This document shows, piece by piece, positions 52,622 through 62,462 of a stretch of 64,000 bases of DNA. Position 1 is the stretch's first letter. Each line of letters opens with the position of its first letter. Under the pieces are notes generated by a model. That model saw only the letters and a program-made list of their open reading frames with translations, searched no databases and was not told the origin of the DNA. The stretch is from Erysipelatoclostridium sp. An173 (GTDB lineage Bacteria; Bacillota_I; Bacilli_A; Erysipelotrichales; Coprobacillaceae). The translations under genes and the position numbers were made by a program. Location: the NCBI RefSeq assembly GCF_002160495.1, contig NZ_NFKR01000001.1, forward strand, positions 62,001-126,000. Direction: 5' to 3'.

Positions 52622-53296
52622 ATGAATAAAAAAATATTAACGCCGCTTCGTTCTTATAGTAATGAGCGAGTATATTATATTTACAAAGAGTATTTACACA
52701 TGTTTAAAAAACATAATTTTGATGTTATCGCTATTGGTAATATTAGTGATGAAACACTAGATTTTTTGTGTTCTTGTTGTGATGGACTGTTATTAAGCGG
52801 TGGCAAGGATCTTGATCCCACATTCTATAATCAGTCATTAAACCCTAAAACAAAGAAAGAAGTTTTAGAATTAGAACAGTTAGAAATGCGATTAATAAAA
52901 AAGTTTGCCAAATCAGGCAAACCAATTATCGGTATCTGTCGTGGTCTTCAAAGTATAAATGTTGCTTTTGGTGGTACTTTGATTCAAGATATACTAGAAA
53001 CCAAAAAATATGATAATCATTTACAAGAACAATTTCCTGGTTATCATCATTTAGTAAGAACTAAAGAAAATACTTTAGTAAATAAATATCTTGGCTCTAG
53101 TTTTATGACTAATTCCTTTCACCATCAAGCTATCGATCAAGTTGCACCAGGATTCACTATTTCTGCTTATAGTAAAGATGGTATTATTGAAGCAATTGAA
53201 AAAGATAATATTATTGCATTGCAATGGCATCCTGAAAAGATTAATGATGAAATACAAGATCAAATCATGCTTCTTTTTAAAAGTTTATTTGATTAG
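52622..53296 (+). CDS. Gamma-glutamyl-gamma-aminobutyrate hydrolase family (peptidase C26)
   Basis: Class I glutamine amidotransferase-like hydrolase of 224 residues. Nucleophile Cys106 in GICRGLQ, catalytic His203 and Glu205 in LQWHPEKI, and the family marker LLSGGKDLDPTFY (58-70). PuuD-type members cleave gamma-glutamyl-GABA; the substrate here is not known. GGAGGATA precedes the ATG. It converges with the DMT transporter gene: the two stop codons overlap in TTAG. Confidence 0.9.
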   Translation: MNKKILTPLRSYSNERVYYIYKEYLHMFKKHNFDVIAIGNISDETLDFLCSCCDGLLLSGGKDLDPTFYNQSLNPKTKKEVLELEQLEMRLIKKFAKSGKPIIGICRGLQSINVAFGGTLIQDILETKKYDNHLQEQFPGYHHLVRTKENTLVNKYLGSSFMTNSFHHQAIDQVAPGFTISAYSKDGIIEAIEKDNIIALQWHPEKINDEIQDQIMLLFKSLFD

Positions 53297-54147
53297 TTAA
53301 CTATCTGACTATCTTTTTTATTAGCGACAAACATTGCAATTACCATTAATACCATCGCTAAAAAACGGTTTAAATCGAATGATTCTTGTAATAATAAAGA
53401 TCCTATATATGTAAAAACTGGATTTAGTCCTAACAAAAAACTTGTTTTAACACTGCCAATTTTTAAAACAGCCTGAAAATAAATAATTTGTATAATAGCA
53501 AAACCAATTCCTGAAAATAAAATAAACAATAACCATAAAGATAATGGAATCATATTTAATTGGCTATTATTGTCTATAAAAATATTTAAAATTGTCAATT
53601 CAATAAATGCATATAATAAATATTGAAAAGTAAACGGTAAGTTATCATCCTTTTGTAAATGATGTTGCATTATTAAATTACCAATACTATAAAAAATTAT
53701 TCCACCAATCATCAAAAGATGACCTAGCGACAATTTTGAAAGATCAAAATTAATCGACATAAAAAAAGCAACACAAGCAATTATAACCGCAATGATTTGA
53801 TTTTTAGAAATGTGCTGATGATAAAAAAGCCATGCCAACAAAACTGTTACTAGTGGTGCTAATGAATTAATAATCGCATTAGAACTGCCAGATATTAAAT
53901 TAATTCCTGCAAAAGTTAAAATAAAATTTAATGTAATTGAAAATAGCGAAACAACTATTCCTATTTTAAAGGGATAGTTGTTTAATGCTATTTTTTTATA
54001 TCTCATAATTAAATATACCGCTATTAATGAAAGCAATACTTTCAAATCAGCTAAAAAAAGCGAAGAAGTATGCTCAAGCATATATCTCATTACTAATACA
54101 TTACTTCCCCATAAAAAACTGGCAAATATTAACCATCCATATAACAT
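53293..54147 (-). CDS. EamA/DMT-family transporter
   Basis: A 284-residue protein with about ten hydrophobic segments in two EamA repeats (about 5-130 and 140-275). The second half starts HLLMIGGIIFYSIGNLIMQ and ends with LGLNPVFTYIGSLLLQESF, a DMT hallmark. Start chosen at ATG 54147 (MLYGWLIF) with GGTGAT before it. The substrate cannot be inferred; family members export amino acids or metabolites. Confidence 0.9.
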   Translation of the reverse strand: MLYGWLIFASFLWGSNVLVMRYMLEHTSSLFLADLKVLLSLIAVYLIMRYKKIALNNYPFKIGIVVSLFSITLNFILTFAGINLISGSSNAIINSLAPLVTVLLAWLFYHQHISKNQIIAVIIACVAFFMSINFDLSKLSLGHLLMIGGIIFYSIGNLIMQHHLQKDDNLPFTFQYLLYAFIELTILNIFIDNNSQLNMIPLSLWLLFILFSGIGFAIIQIIYFQAVLKIGSVKTSFLLGLNPVFTYIGSLLLQESFDLNRFLAMVLMVIAMFVANKKDSQIVN

Positions 54148-54187
54148 ATCTATCACCATTATGTATTATTACCAGTTATTTTCTATT

Positions 54188-54226
54188 TAAAAAAGATATT
54201 TAACTATCAACAATAGTCAAATATCT
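54188..54226 (-). terminator. Terminator of truB-ribF
   Basis: A 14-bp stem with one G-U pair (54194-54207 with 54213-54226, 5-nt loop) followed by T-rich sequence on the minus strand. It lies 6 nt after the ribF stop. Confidence 0.88.
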
Positions 54227-54231
54227 AATGC

Positions 54232-55146
54232 TTAACTAAATTCATCTATAATTTTTTGTTTATCTGTTTTAAGCTGTTCTATCAAATCATCGATAGAAGG
54301 AAACTTTTGTTCCTTACGGATCCGTTTTAAAAAGATTACTTTTGCCATTTTACCATAAACATCCTGATCAAAATCAAAAATATTAACTTCTAATGATATT
54401 TGTTTTAATGCTGTAAAGGTTGGATTATAGCCAAGATTAGCCATACCTAAATATTCTTTGCCATCAATAATTACTTTTGAAGCATATACCCCACCTTTAG
54501 GTAAGACATAATTATTAGCATCAACATTAATAGTAGGAAAGCCAATTTTATGACCATTTTTTCGACCATGGATTATTAATCCTGAAACCTGATAAGGGCG
54601 ATTTAATAATTTGGTCGCTAACTCTACTTCACCTTGCGATAAAATTTCTCGCAAAAAAGATGAAGATATTTTATGATGTTCATATTCTAACTTGTCAATA
54701 ACACTGACTTCATAATTATTTTCTTTATATTTAATTAAAAAATTACAATCCCCTTTACCTTGATTACCAAAATGAAAATCAAAACCACATACAACATGTT
54801 TTATTTTAGTTTTAATTAGATATTCATCAATAAACTTATCGGGTTCCATACTAGCAAGTTTATTACTAAAAGATAAAACAAATAAATAATCAAAATCATA
54901 CTTTTTCATAAAATCAATTTTATCTTCTAAACTCATCAACTGTTTAAAATGCTGATTAGATAAATAAGCTTTAGGTTGGACATCAAAAGTTAATAATCCT
55001 TTTTTTAAACCAGTTTTATTGCAGATAGAAATCACTTTTTCAACCAGTTTTAAATGCCCTAAATGCATTCCATCAAAAAAGCCTAAAGCTACACAACTAT
55101 CTTCTAAATCAAATTTTGATTGTTTATTTAAATAAATAACTTCCAT
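54232..55146 (-). CDS. ribF: Bifunctional riboflavin kinase/FMN adenylyltransferase
   Basis: Makes FMN and FAD from riboflavin. N-terminal nucleotidyltransferase domain with LGFFDGMHLGHLKL, C-terminal kinase domain with GFPTINVDANNYVLPKGGVYA. 304 residues from ATG 55146, whose first base overlaps the truB stop (TAATG). rpsO does not follow, unlike in Bacillus. Confidence 0.95.
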   Translation of the reverse strand: MEVIYLNKQSKFDLEDSCVALGFFDGMHLGHLKLVEKVISICNKTGLKKGLLTFDVQPKAYLSNQHFKQLMSLEDKIDFMKKYDFDYLFVLSFSNKLASMEPDKFIDEYLIKTKIKHVVCGFDFHFGNQGKGDCNFLIKYKENNYEVSVIDKLEYEHHKISSSFLREILSQGEVELATKLLNRPYQVSGLIIHGRKNGHKIGFPTINVDANNYVLPKGGVYASKVIIDGKEYLGMANLGYNPTFTALKQISLEVNIFDFDQDVYGKMAKVIFLKRIRKEQKFPSIDDLIEQLKTDKQKIIDEFS

Positions 55147-55988
55147 TACCACAAACCTCTAATATTTTTTAGATAACCATTACCGTCTGGTCCATAAATA
55201 GCTAAAACTTTATTATTTTGATTATAAATAGCTACTTGATGATTAATCTTAGATTTAATCTTTTTACCATGATATATTATATTTTCATCATCAACAACTA
55301 ACTTAGGATAATTGCTTAATGCTTCTTCCATTGAAAGCATTTCAAACTCGCCATTTTCAATTTCTTCTAAACTATAACTATCGCTCAATGAAAAATTACC
55401 TGATTTACTTCTAATTAAACTATACATATGCCCTGGATAATCAAGTTTTTTAGCAATATCAAAACATAATGAACGAATATATGTTCCTTTTGAACAGCCA
55501 ACTTTAAACTTAACTAAATTATCGACTATCGATATTAATTCAATATAATCAATAGTTATAACTCGTCTAGGAATTTCAACCGTTTCATTATTACGAGCAT
55601 ATTCATATAGTTTTTTTCCTTTTACTTTAATTGCTGAATGCATTGGCGGAATTTGTTCTTGTTTTCCGACAAAGCTATTTAAGCAAGCTAGTATTTTTTT
55701 ATCACTAATTGGTACATATTCTTTAGTTGCTGTAACTTGTCCACTAGCATCATAAGTATCAGTAGCGGTTCCTAAACTTAACGTCGCTATGTATTCTTTA
55801 TTATCTGCTGTTAAAAACTGTAATAGCTTAGTTGCTTTATTAACAGCAACAACTAAGACTCCTGTTGCATCAGGGTCAAGAGTTCCACAATGACCAACTT
55901 TTTTTGTTTTAAAAATTTTTCTAATACGATTTACCACATCGTGGCTTGTCATTCCTGCTGGTTTATTTACTATAATTACTCCATCCAT
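55146..55988 (-). CDS. truB: tRNA pseudouridine(55) synthase
   Basis: Makes pseudouridine 55 in the T-loop. VNKPAGMTSHDVVNRIRK at the start and catalytic Asp38 in GHCGTLDPDATGVL. 280 residues, with the small C-terminal domain partly truncated relative to E. coli. truB-ribF is separated from the nusA-infB-rbfA operon, where it usually lies. Confidence 0.95.
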   Translation of the reverse strand: MDGVIIVNKPAGMTSHDVVNRIRKIFKTKKVGHCGTLDPDATGVLVVAVNKATKLLQFLTADNKEYIATLSLGTATDTYDASGQVTATKEYVPISDKKILACLNSFVGKQEQIPPMHSAIKVKGKKLYEYARNNETVEIPRRVITIDYIELISIVDNLVKFKVGCSKGTYIRSLCFDIAKKLDYPGHMYSLIRSKSGNFSLSDSYSLEEIENGEFEMLSMEEALSNYPKLVVDDENIIYHGKKIKSKINHQVAIYNQNNKVLAIYGPDGNGYLKNIRGLW

Positions 55989-56049
55989 TTTATCACCTTC
56001 ATCATTTTACCTATCTTTTATCTAAATTGCAAATTATTTATACAAAAGT

Positions 56050-56055
56050 ATTATA
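56050..56055 (-). promoter_or_regulatory. Possible -10 box of truB-ribF
   Basis: TATAAT on the minus strand, 62 nt before the truB ATG. The -35 region is weak. Confidence 0.4.
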
Positions 56056-56077
56056 CGTCAGATTTAACTAAAATATC

Positions 56078-56106
56078 TTTACTAAATTAAATTTTTTTTA
56101 TAGAAT
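56078..56106 (+). promoter_or_regulatory. Promoter of the TtcA-like gene
   Basis: TTTACT (56078-56083), 17 nt, TAGAAT (56101-56106) on the plus strand, with a T8 tract in the spacer. Confidence 0.5.
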
Positions 56107-56123
56107 AAACAAGGTGATAAAAA

Positions 56124-56864
56124 ATGACAATGAAAAAAGTTTTAGGATGTATCCGTAAAGCTGATGAAGAATTTAATTTAATTCAAGATGGCGATAAAAT
56201 ATGTGTGGGCGTTTCTGGTGGTAAAGATTCGACATTACTTTTATATTGTTTATCTTTATATAAGAAATTTTCAACTGTAAAATTTGATGTAATTGGCGTT
56301 CACATCGAAATGGGTTTTCCTAATATGGATTTTAGTGAAGTTGATGCTTTTTGTAAAAAAAATAATATTGAATTATATCATGAACCAAGTGATGTCTATG
56401 AAATTTTAAAACTTAATAAAACACCTGATGGACGATTACAATGTTCATTATGTTCAAAATTTAAAAAAGCTTTAGTTATTGATGGGGCCAAAAAATACAA
56501 TTGTAATAAAGTCGCTTTTGCTCATCATGGTGATGATGCAGTAGAAACATTATTTATGAATATGTTTTATGGTGGTAAAATTGCGACCTTTACTCCTAAA
56601 ATGTATTTATCTAGAACTGATATGAATTTTATTCGCCCTCTTGTTTATGCCTATGAATCTGATATAGTCAGTGCTGTAAAAGAAGCAAATGTTCCAGTTG
56701 TTGTATCTACATGTCCAGCTGATAAACATACCAAAAGAGAAGAATTCAAACAGCTTTTAAATGATTTATATAAAAAATATCCACAAGCAAAAAACAATCT
56801 ATTAACCAGTCTATCAAACGAAGAAAATACCATGTTATGGCATAAAACACCAAGAAAAAAATAA
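56124..56864 (+). CDS. TtcA-like PP-loop tRNA thiolation enzyme
   Basis: 246 residues. PP-loop SGGKDS at 31-36, paired cysteines C107-x-x-C110 and a third cysteine C197 in VVSTCPADK. TtcA uses such three cysteines to hold a 4Fe-4S cluster for 2-thiocytidine 32. HHGDDAVETLFMNMFYGG is also family-like. The ATG at 56124 has AAGGTGAT before it. TilS is ruled out by the CxxC pair and short length. It is on the plus strand alone. Confidence 0.87.
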   Translation: MTMKKVLGCIRKADEEFNLIQDGDKICVGVSGGKDSTLLLYCLSLYKKFSTVKFDVIGVHIEMGFPNMDFSEVDAFCKKNNIELYHEPSDVYEILKLNKTPDGRLQCSLCSKFKKALVIDGAKKYNCNKVAFAHHGDDAVETLFMNMFYGGKIATFTPKMYLSRTDMNFIRPLVYAYESDIVSAVKEANVPVVVSTCPADKHTKREEFKQLLNDLYKKYPQAKNNLLTSLSNEENTMLWHKTPRKK

Positions 56865-56865
56865 A

Positions 56866-56910
56866 CTAATATCCAAGGGGTATATCCCCTTTTTTTGTTA
56901 GATATTAGTT
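56866..56910. terminator. Nested bidirectional terminator between ttcA-like gene and rpiR
   Basis: Inner 6-bp stem (56876-56881 with 56887-56892) followed by T7 on the plus strand ends the plus gene. An outer 9-bp stem (56866-56874 with 56902-56910) encloses it and is followed on the minus strand by a T-rich run, ending rpiR. Confidence 0.75.
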
Positions 56911-57683
56911 AAAGATTTTTGATATAGATTTTTAAAATTAATAGCGATTAATGAAGCGTAGATGTTTAATAATAAATTAGATGAAAAATTATATTCATCA
57001 TCTAAAAAAATATTTTTATAGACAAAAGAATAGATATCAGTTTTAATGGTAGTAATCAAATAAATCCGTGGTGGATTATTTTTATTGATAATATTTTTTC
57101 TTGGTAATATTTTTTCAAAAAATGAACCCGTCGCTGAAAAAACTATTATTAAATCTTGATCAGTAGCATTTTTTAAAATTTGATTTATTTTCTTTGGTTC
57201 CATTATTGCAAAAGCATATTTTTTAAACGTCATTAAATCATTAGCCAAAGAAATCATAATTCCTGCTGACTGTTGTAATCCCATTAAATAGACACGTTGA
57301 TATTTATTTATATCCTGCGTAATTTCGTTTAATAAAGTTCGATCTAAATGTTTTTTTAATAAACTCATTTTATCAATCGATTCATCAATAAAATTAATAA
57401 CATCATCATCAGTAGTTTGTTTAAAAGAATATTTTTGTGATACAGTTTTCCCTGGTTTATAACTACGGATCAAGATTTTTAATGCTAAAAAATCTTCCAA
57501 TCCAATCTTTCGACAAAAACGACTAATTGACGCCTTAGAAACATTACAAGCCTTAGCAAGTTCAACAGTTGAAATATTATCTAGATCTTGACTATTTTTT
57601 ATTATATAATCGGCAATAATATAATTTGTCGATCCGGGTTCTTCTTTTTCTATTACAGCAAAAAGTATACTAGATAAATCCAT
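56898..57683 (-). CDS. RpiR/MurR-family transcriptional regulator
   Basis: N-terminal helix-turn-helix of RpiR type (VELAKACNVSKASISRFCRK) and a SIS sugar-phosphate-binding domain (MGLQQSAGIM; VFSATGSFFEKI). 261 residues from ATG 57683. Such regulators sense phosphosugars. The adjacent phospho-beta-glucosidase gene is the obvious target, but no matching PTS gene is beside it. Confidence 0.9.
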   Translation of the reverse strand: MDLSSILFAVIEKEEPGSTNYIIADYIIKNSQDLDNISTVELAKACNVSKASISRFCRKIGLEDFLALKILIRSYKPGKTVSQKYSFKQTTDDDVINFIDESIDKMSLLKKHLDRTLLNEITQDINKYQRVYLMGLQQSAGIMISLANDLMTFKKYAFAIMEPKKINQILKNATDQDLIIVFSATGSFFEKILPRKNIINKNNPPRIYLITTIKTDIYSFVYKNIFLDDEYNFSSNLLLNIYASLIAINFKNLYQKSLTNI

Positions 57684-57720
57684 AATTTTCACCTCTTGTT
57701 TTAATCATAGCATAATTGCA

Positions 57721-59242
<1,522 letters not shown>

Positions 59243-59265
59243 CTATATACTAATAAGATATCAGA

Positions 59266-59294
59266 ATTATATATAAGAAAGTTATTTTTTTCAT
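59266..59294 (-). promoter_or_regulatory. Promoter of bgl
   Basis: ATGAAA (59294-59289), 17 nt, TATAAT (59271-59266) on the minus strand. The weak -35 suits a regulated promoter. Confidence 0.55.
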
Positions 59295-59319
59295 ATTTTG
59301 TTCACTTGTTTCACAAAAT
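59295..59319. promoter_or_regulatory. Operator candidate: inverted repeat upstream of bgl
   Basis: Arms ATTTTGT (59295-59301) and ACAAAAT (59313-59319) with an 11-nt centre. It abuts the -35 box of bgl. A likely site for the neighbouring RpiR-type regulator or an activator. Confidence 0.5.
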
Positions 59320-59346
59320 GAAAAAATCATGGTTTCCCATGATTTT
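59320..59346 (-). terminator. Terminator of tyrS
   Basis: A perfect 10-bp stem (59323-59332 with 59337-59346) with a GAAA tetraloop and T-run on the minus strand. The tyrS stop codon overlaps the stem. Confidence 0.88.
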
Positions 59347-60571
59347 ATAAATGTTTAATTACAAAATAATTCTTTTTACCACGACGAATTACAGTTGCTT
59401 CATTGCCAAAAGCATTAGCTTTACTTACTACAAAGTCAACATCTTTAATTCTTTCACCATTAACTAAAATAGATCCACCATTAACAAATTCGCGAGCTTC
59501 ACGTTTACTTTTAGCACCACCGCAAGTAATTAAAGCATCTAAAATATTTAAATCTTCATTCACTTCAACACTAGGTACACCTGCAAAACATTCTTTTACT
59601 TGCTCTAAAGTTAATGATTGAATTTGTCCAGAAAATAGCATTTTAGAAATATTTACAGCTTCTTCATATGCTTCTTTACCATGCAAGAAAGTAATTACTT
59701 CACGTGCTAAAGCTTGGTGTGCTTCTCTTAAATGTGGTTGTTTTTTGTTCTTTTCTTCTAATTCCATTATTTCTTCTGGAGTTAAGAAAGTTAAGAATTT
59801 TAAGTAATCAATTACTTTATCATCTTCTGAATTAATAAAGAATTGGTACATTTCATATGGTGATGTCTTTTTACGATCTAACCAGATAGCTTTACCATTA
59901 GTTTTACCAAACTTAGTTCCATCACTTTTAGTTAACAATGGCATTGTAAATCCATAAGCTTCTTTACCATCTTTTTTTCTAATCAATTCAATACCAGCAG
60001 TAATATTTCCCCATTGATCTTGACCAGCTACTTGCATAACACAATTTTTATTATTATATAACCATTCAAAATCTAAAGCTTGCATAATCATATATGAAAA
60101 TTCTGTATATGTGATTCCGGCATCTAAACGACGTTTTACGATATCTTTATTCAACATATAATTTACATTGAAATATTTACCATAATCTCTTAAAAAATCA
60201 ATAAAGTTGATATCTTTAGACCAGTCATAATTATTTACTACTTCAAAACCAAAAATATCTTGTGCTTGTTTCTTTAAACATTTGAAATTATGTTCAACTG
60301 TTTCTTTAGTAATCATTGGTCTTTCTGTATCTGGTTTAGGATCACCAATCAAACCAGTTGCTCCTCCAACTAATAAAATTGGATTATGCCCAGCTTCTTT
60401 TAATCTTTTAGAAATCAAAAATGATGAAAAATGACCAATATGTAAACTATCACCAGTAGGATCTGTTCCAATATAAAAAGTCATACCACCATTATTTAAC
60501 TTTTCTTCTAAATCTGGTGAACTAACATCTTTAATTAGTCCACGCCAAACTAATTCATCATAAATTTTCAT
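59345..60571 (-). CDS. tyrS: Tyrosyl-tRNA synthetase
   Basis: Class I synthetase. HIGH at residues 44-47 in DSLHIGHFSS, KMSKS-type loop as KFGKT, and a C-terminal S4 domain (AKSKREAREFVNGGSILVNG). Start ATG 60571 (MKIYDELVWRG) follows GGGAGGA; 408 residues then fit the family. Controlled by the T-box just upstream, which carries a tyrosine specifier codon. Confidence 0.97.
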   Translation of the reverse strand: MKIYDELVWRGLIKDVSSPDLEEKLNNGGMTFYIGTDPTGDSLHIGHFSSFLISKRLKEAGHNPILLVGGATGLIGDPKPDTERPMITKETVEHNFKCLKKQAQDIFGFEVVNNYDWSKDINFIDFLRDYGKYFNVNYMLNKDIVKRRLDAGITYTEFSYMIMQALDFEWLYNNKNCVMQVAGQDQWGNITAGIELIRKKDGKEAYGFTMPLLTKSDGTKFGKTNGKAIWLDRKKTSPYEMYQFFINSEDDKVIDYLKFLTFLTPEEIMELEEKNKKQPHLREAHQALAREVITFLHGKEAYEEAVNISKMLFSGQIQSLTLEQVKECFAGVPSVEVNEDLNILDALITCGGAKSKREAREFVNGGSILVNGERIKDVDFVVSKANAFGNEATVIRRGKKNYFVIKHL

Positions 60572-60600
60572 TAATAAAATCCTCCCTATATAAAATAAAA

Positions 60601-60804
60601 GAGATTCCATCCTAAAGGACGAAATCTCGCGGTACCACCTTTATTCATACATCTAGTATGCTCTTGATATTGATAACGGAATTACCCGTCTAGACTTTTC
60701 ATCTAGAGACTCCAGAGTGTATTCATCAGTAGTACATCCTTGTTTCCACCAACCACAAGGTCTCTTAAATGCCTATTTTGACTACTATTTTCCTTCAACG
60801 TCGT
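60601..60804 (-). promoter_or_regulatory. T-box leader of tyrS, specifier UAC (Tyr)
   Basis: The antiterminator core AGGTGGTACCGCG is at 60640-60628. The terminator follows: arms of GAGATTcCGTCC type between 60628 and 60601 with a TTTA loop and T-rich end. Stem I features are seen upstream, including GAAGGAAAATAGTAG, AGAGACC..GGTTGGTGGAAAC and the specifier GAATACACT, whose TAC (60721-60719) is a tyrosine codon. Uncharged tRNA-Tyr would stabilise the antiterminator and switch on tyrS. Confidence 0.92.
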
Positions 60805-60810
60805 AATAGA

Positions 60811-60839
60811 ATTATATGCTAAAAAAAATATTAAGTCAA
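60811..60839 (-). promoter_or_regulatory. Promoter of the tyrS T-box transcript
   Basis: TTGACT (60839-60834), 17 nt, TATAAT (60816-60811) on the minus strand. The remaining gap 60840-60927 holds nothing I can name. Confidence 0.85.
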
Positions 60840-60927
60840 CCCGATTATAAAATTAAGTTTTAATATCTTTGTCATAGTTTTATCTGTGAGGTCAACAATA
60901 TACTTATTAATTTAACTGCTTTTATAT

Positions 60928-61923
60928 TTATGAGATTTGCATATAAATTCTAGATCCATAATCACCTGGTCGCATATCTTCCTCGGTTATTGGTACTTCT
61001 GTAAAAGTAATCTTTTTTTCTTTAGTAATACCATTAGTGTATTTAATTTCCATTTTAATTTGATAATTTAAAAGTTCATCTTTAATAAATCTTGTCATAT
61101 TTTTTTCATTTTTATAATATGACAATTCATCTTTTCCATATGAAAAACTAGTTACTATTTGCATTTTTGCTTGATTATCAAATTGTTTATCATATGGTAT
61201 CATTAATTCTTTTTTGTGGTTGATCCCAATCCAGTAAATCCAGCCATACTCTTTTATTGATTCTTGGCTATAGTTTGCTTCAGCCAATTTTTTATTAAAC
61301 TCAACTGATTTTTTAAAAAAGTTTTCAGTATAAAATTGTTCTAAATTATCAGTATGTTCATTATTTTCTTTTAAATGATCAATGTCTTTACTACGTAATT
61401 CGTTAAAATGTTTTAAAACTCGATACTCATTACCGTCTTCACAATATTTATTATAATCTCCTTGAAACTCATCAAACGACTCTAAAAGATAAAAATTCAA
61501 ACTATCACCATTTACAACAGAATATGTTATCTCTTTAATATTATCACCAGTAATAACTATATCAAATGGTAAATATGATTTACCATTAAATCCACTTTCA
61601 TCACTGTTTATTTTATTACTAACTCTCCACGATATTCCAAACATATCTTCAGTCATATCAATTTGTACTGGTTTTTCTATATTATAATTTTGTTCATTTG
61701 CATAAACATTGGTTATAAAATAATCTGGATCAATATTAGTTGTTTCTTTTACATTTTTATCTTTTCTTAAACTAAAAATACCAATTGTTAAACAAATCAC
61801 TACCGGTACAGCCAAAAATTTATAATACCTTTTAGGATTTTTTTTGCTTTTTAAACACATATCCAATTTTTGTTCAGGAATTATAATACCATCTATAACT
61901 TTCTTTAAATCATCTTGTTTCAT
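60928..61923 (-). CDS. Membrane-bound anti-sigma-like protein
   Basis: 331 residues from ATG 61923, which overlaps the sigma factor stop as ATGA. Cytoplasmic N-terminal stretch of about 34 residues, one membrane helix (about 35-51: KFLAVPVVICLTIGIFS) and about 280 extracellular residues, beta-rich with a long charged helical middle. Size and coupling to a sigma gene indicate an anti-sigma factor, but the cytoplasmic part is very short and has no ZAS zinc motif. I do not recognise the outer domain. Confidence 0.82.
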   Translation of the reverse strand: MKQDDLKKVIDGIIIPEQKLDMCLKSKKNPKRYYKFLAVPVVICLTIGIFSLRKDKNVKETTNIDPDYFITNVYANEQNYNIEKPVQIDMTEDMFGISWRVSNKINSDESGFNGKSYLPFDIVITGDNIKEITYSVVNGDSLNFYLLESFDEFQGDYNKYCEDGNEYRVLKHFNELRSKDIDHLKENNEHTDNLEQFYTENFFKKSVEFNKKLAEANYSQESIKEYGWIYWIGINHKKELMIPYDKQFDNQAKMQIVTSFSYGKDELSYYKNEKNMTRFIKDELLNYQIKMEIKYTNGITKEKKITFTEVPITEEDMRPGDYGSRIYMQIS

Positions 61924-62381
61924 TTTATATCTTCCCATTCTATTTTTAATTTTTCTCGTCCTCTTTTTAATCTTTGTTTAACCGCAGCTTCTTTAATATG
62001 TAATATTTTAGCTATTTCCTTAATTTTATATCCTTGATAATAATACAGATATATAACACCCTTATATTTTGGTGCTAATTTAAATACTAGTTCTTTAAGT
62101 TGAATGTCGACATTTTCATTACAATAATATTCTTCATTAAAAGAAGTTACATTTCTTTTCCAATAACTTTTTAAATTATTCTTGCATAAATTAATACTTA
62201 CTCTTAATAGCCAGCGTTTAAGATGCTCTTCATCATTAAATTTCTTTTGTTTCGATAATTTTAAAAAAGTGTTTTGAACTACATCCAAGGCATCTGCTTC
62301 ATTTTTCAAGTACAAAAAAGCTGTTTTATATACCATTTCCCGATACCGATAAAAAATTGATTCAAGCGCTTCATTATCCAT
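61920..62381 (-). CDS. ECF-type RNA polymerase sigma factor
   Basis: 153 residues from ATG 62381 (MDNEALESIF), with GGGAGGA before it. Region 2 (YREMVYKTAFLYLKNEADALDVVQNTFLKLSKQ) and region 4 (YYYQGYKIKEIAKILHIKEAAVKQRLKRGREKL) are clear and there is no region 3, as in ECF sigmas. It is paired with a membrane protein gene, typical for envelope-signal systems. Its promoter targets are unknown. Confidence 0.92.
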   Translation of the reverse strand: MDNEALESIFYRYREMVYKTAFLYLKNEADALDVVQNTFLKLSKQKKFNDEEHLKRWLLRVSINLCKNNLKSYWKRNVTSFNEEYYCNENVDIQLKELVFKLAPKYKGVIYLYYYQGYKIKEIAKILHIKEAAVKQRLKRGREKLKIEWEDIK

Positions 62382-62434
62382 GAATATCCTCCCTTCACCT
62401 AATAAACAATTCAAATCCTTAATTAGTGACAAAT

Positions 62435-62462
62435 AATAAAAAAGACTTTCTTTACGAAAGCC
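62435..62462 (-). terminator. Terminator of ytxH-ccpA
   Basis: A 7-bp stem with one G-U pair (62444-62450 with 62456-62462, 5-nt loop) and T6 plus TATTATT on the minus strand. Confidence 0.82.
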
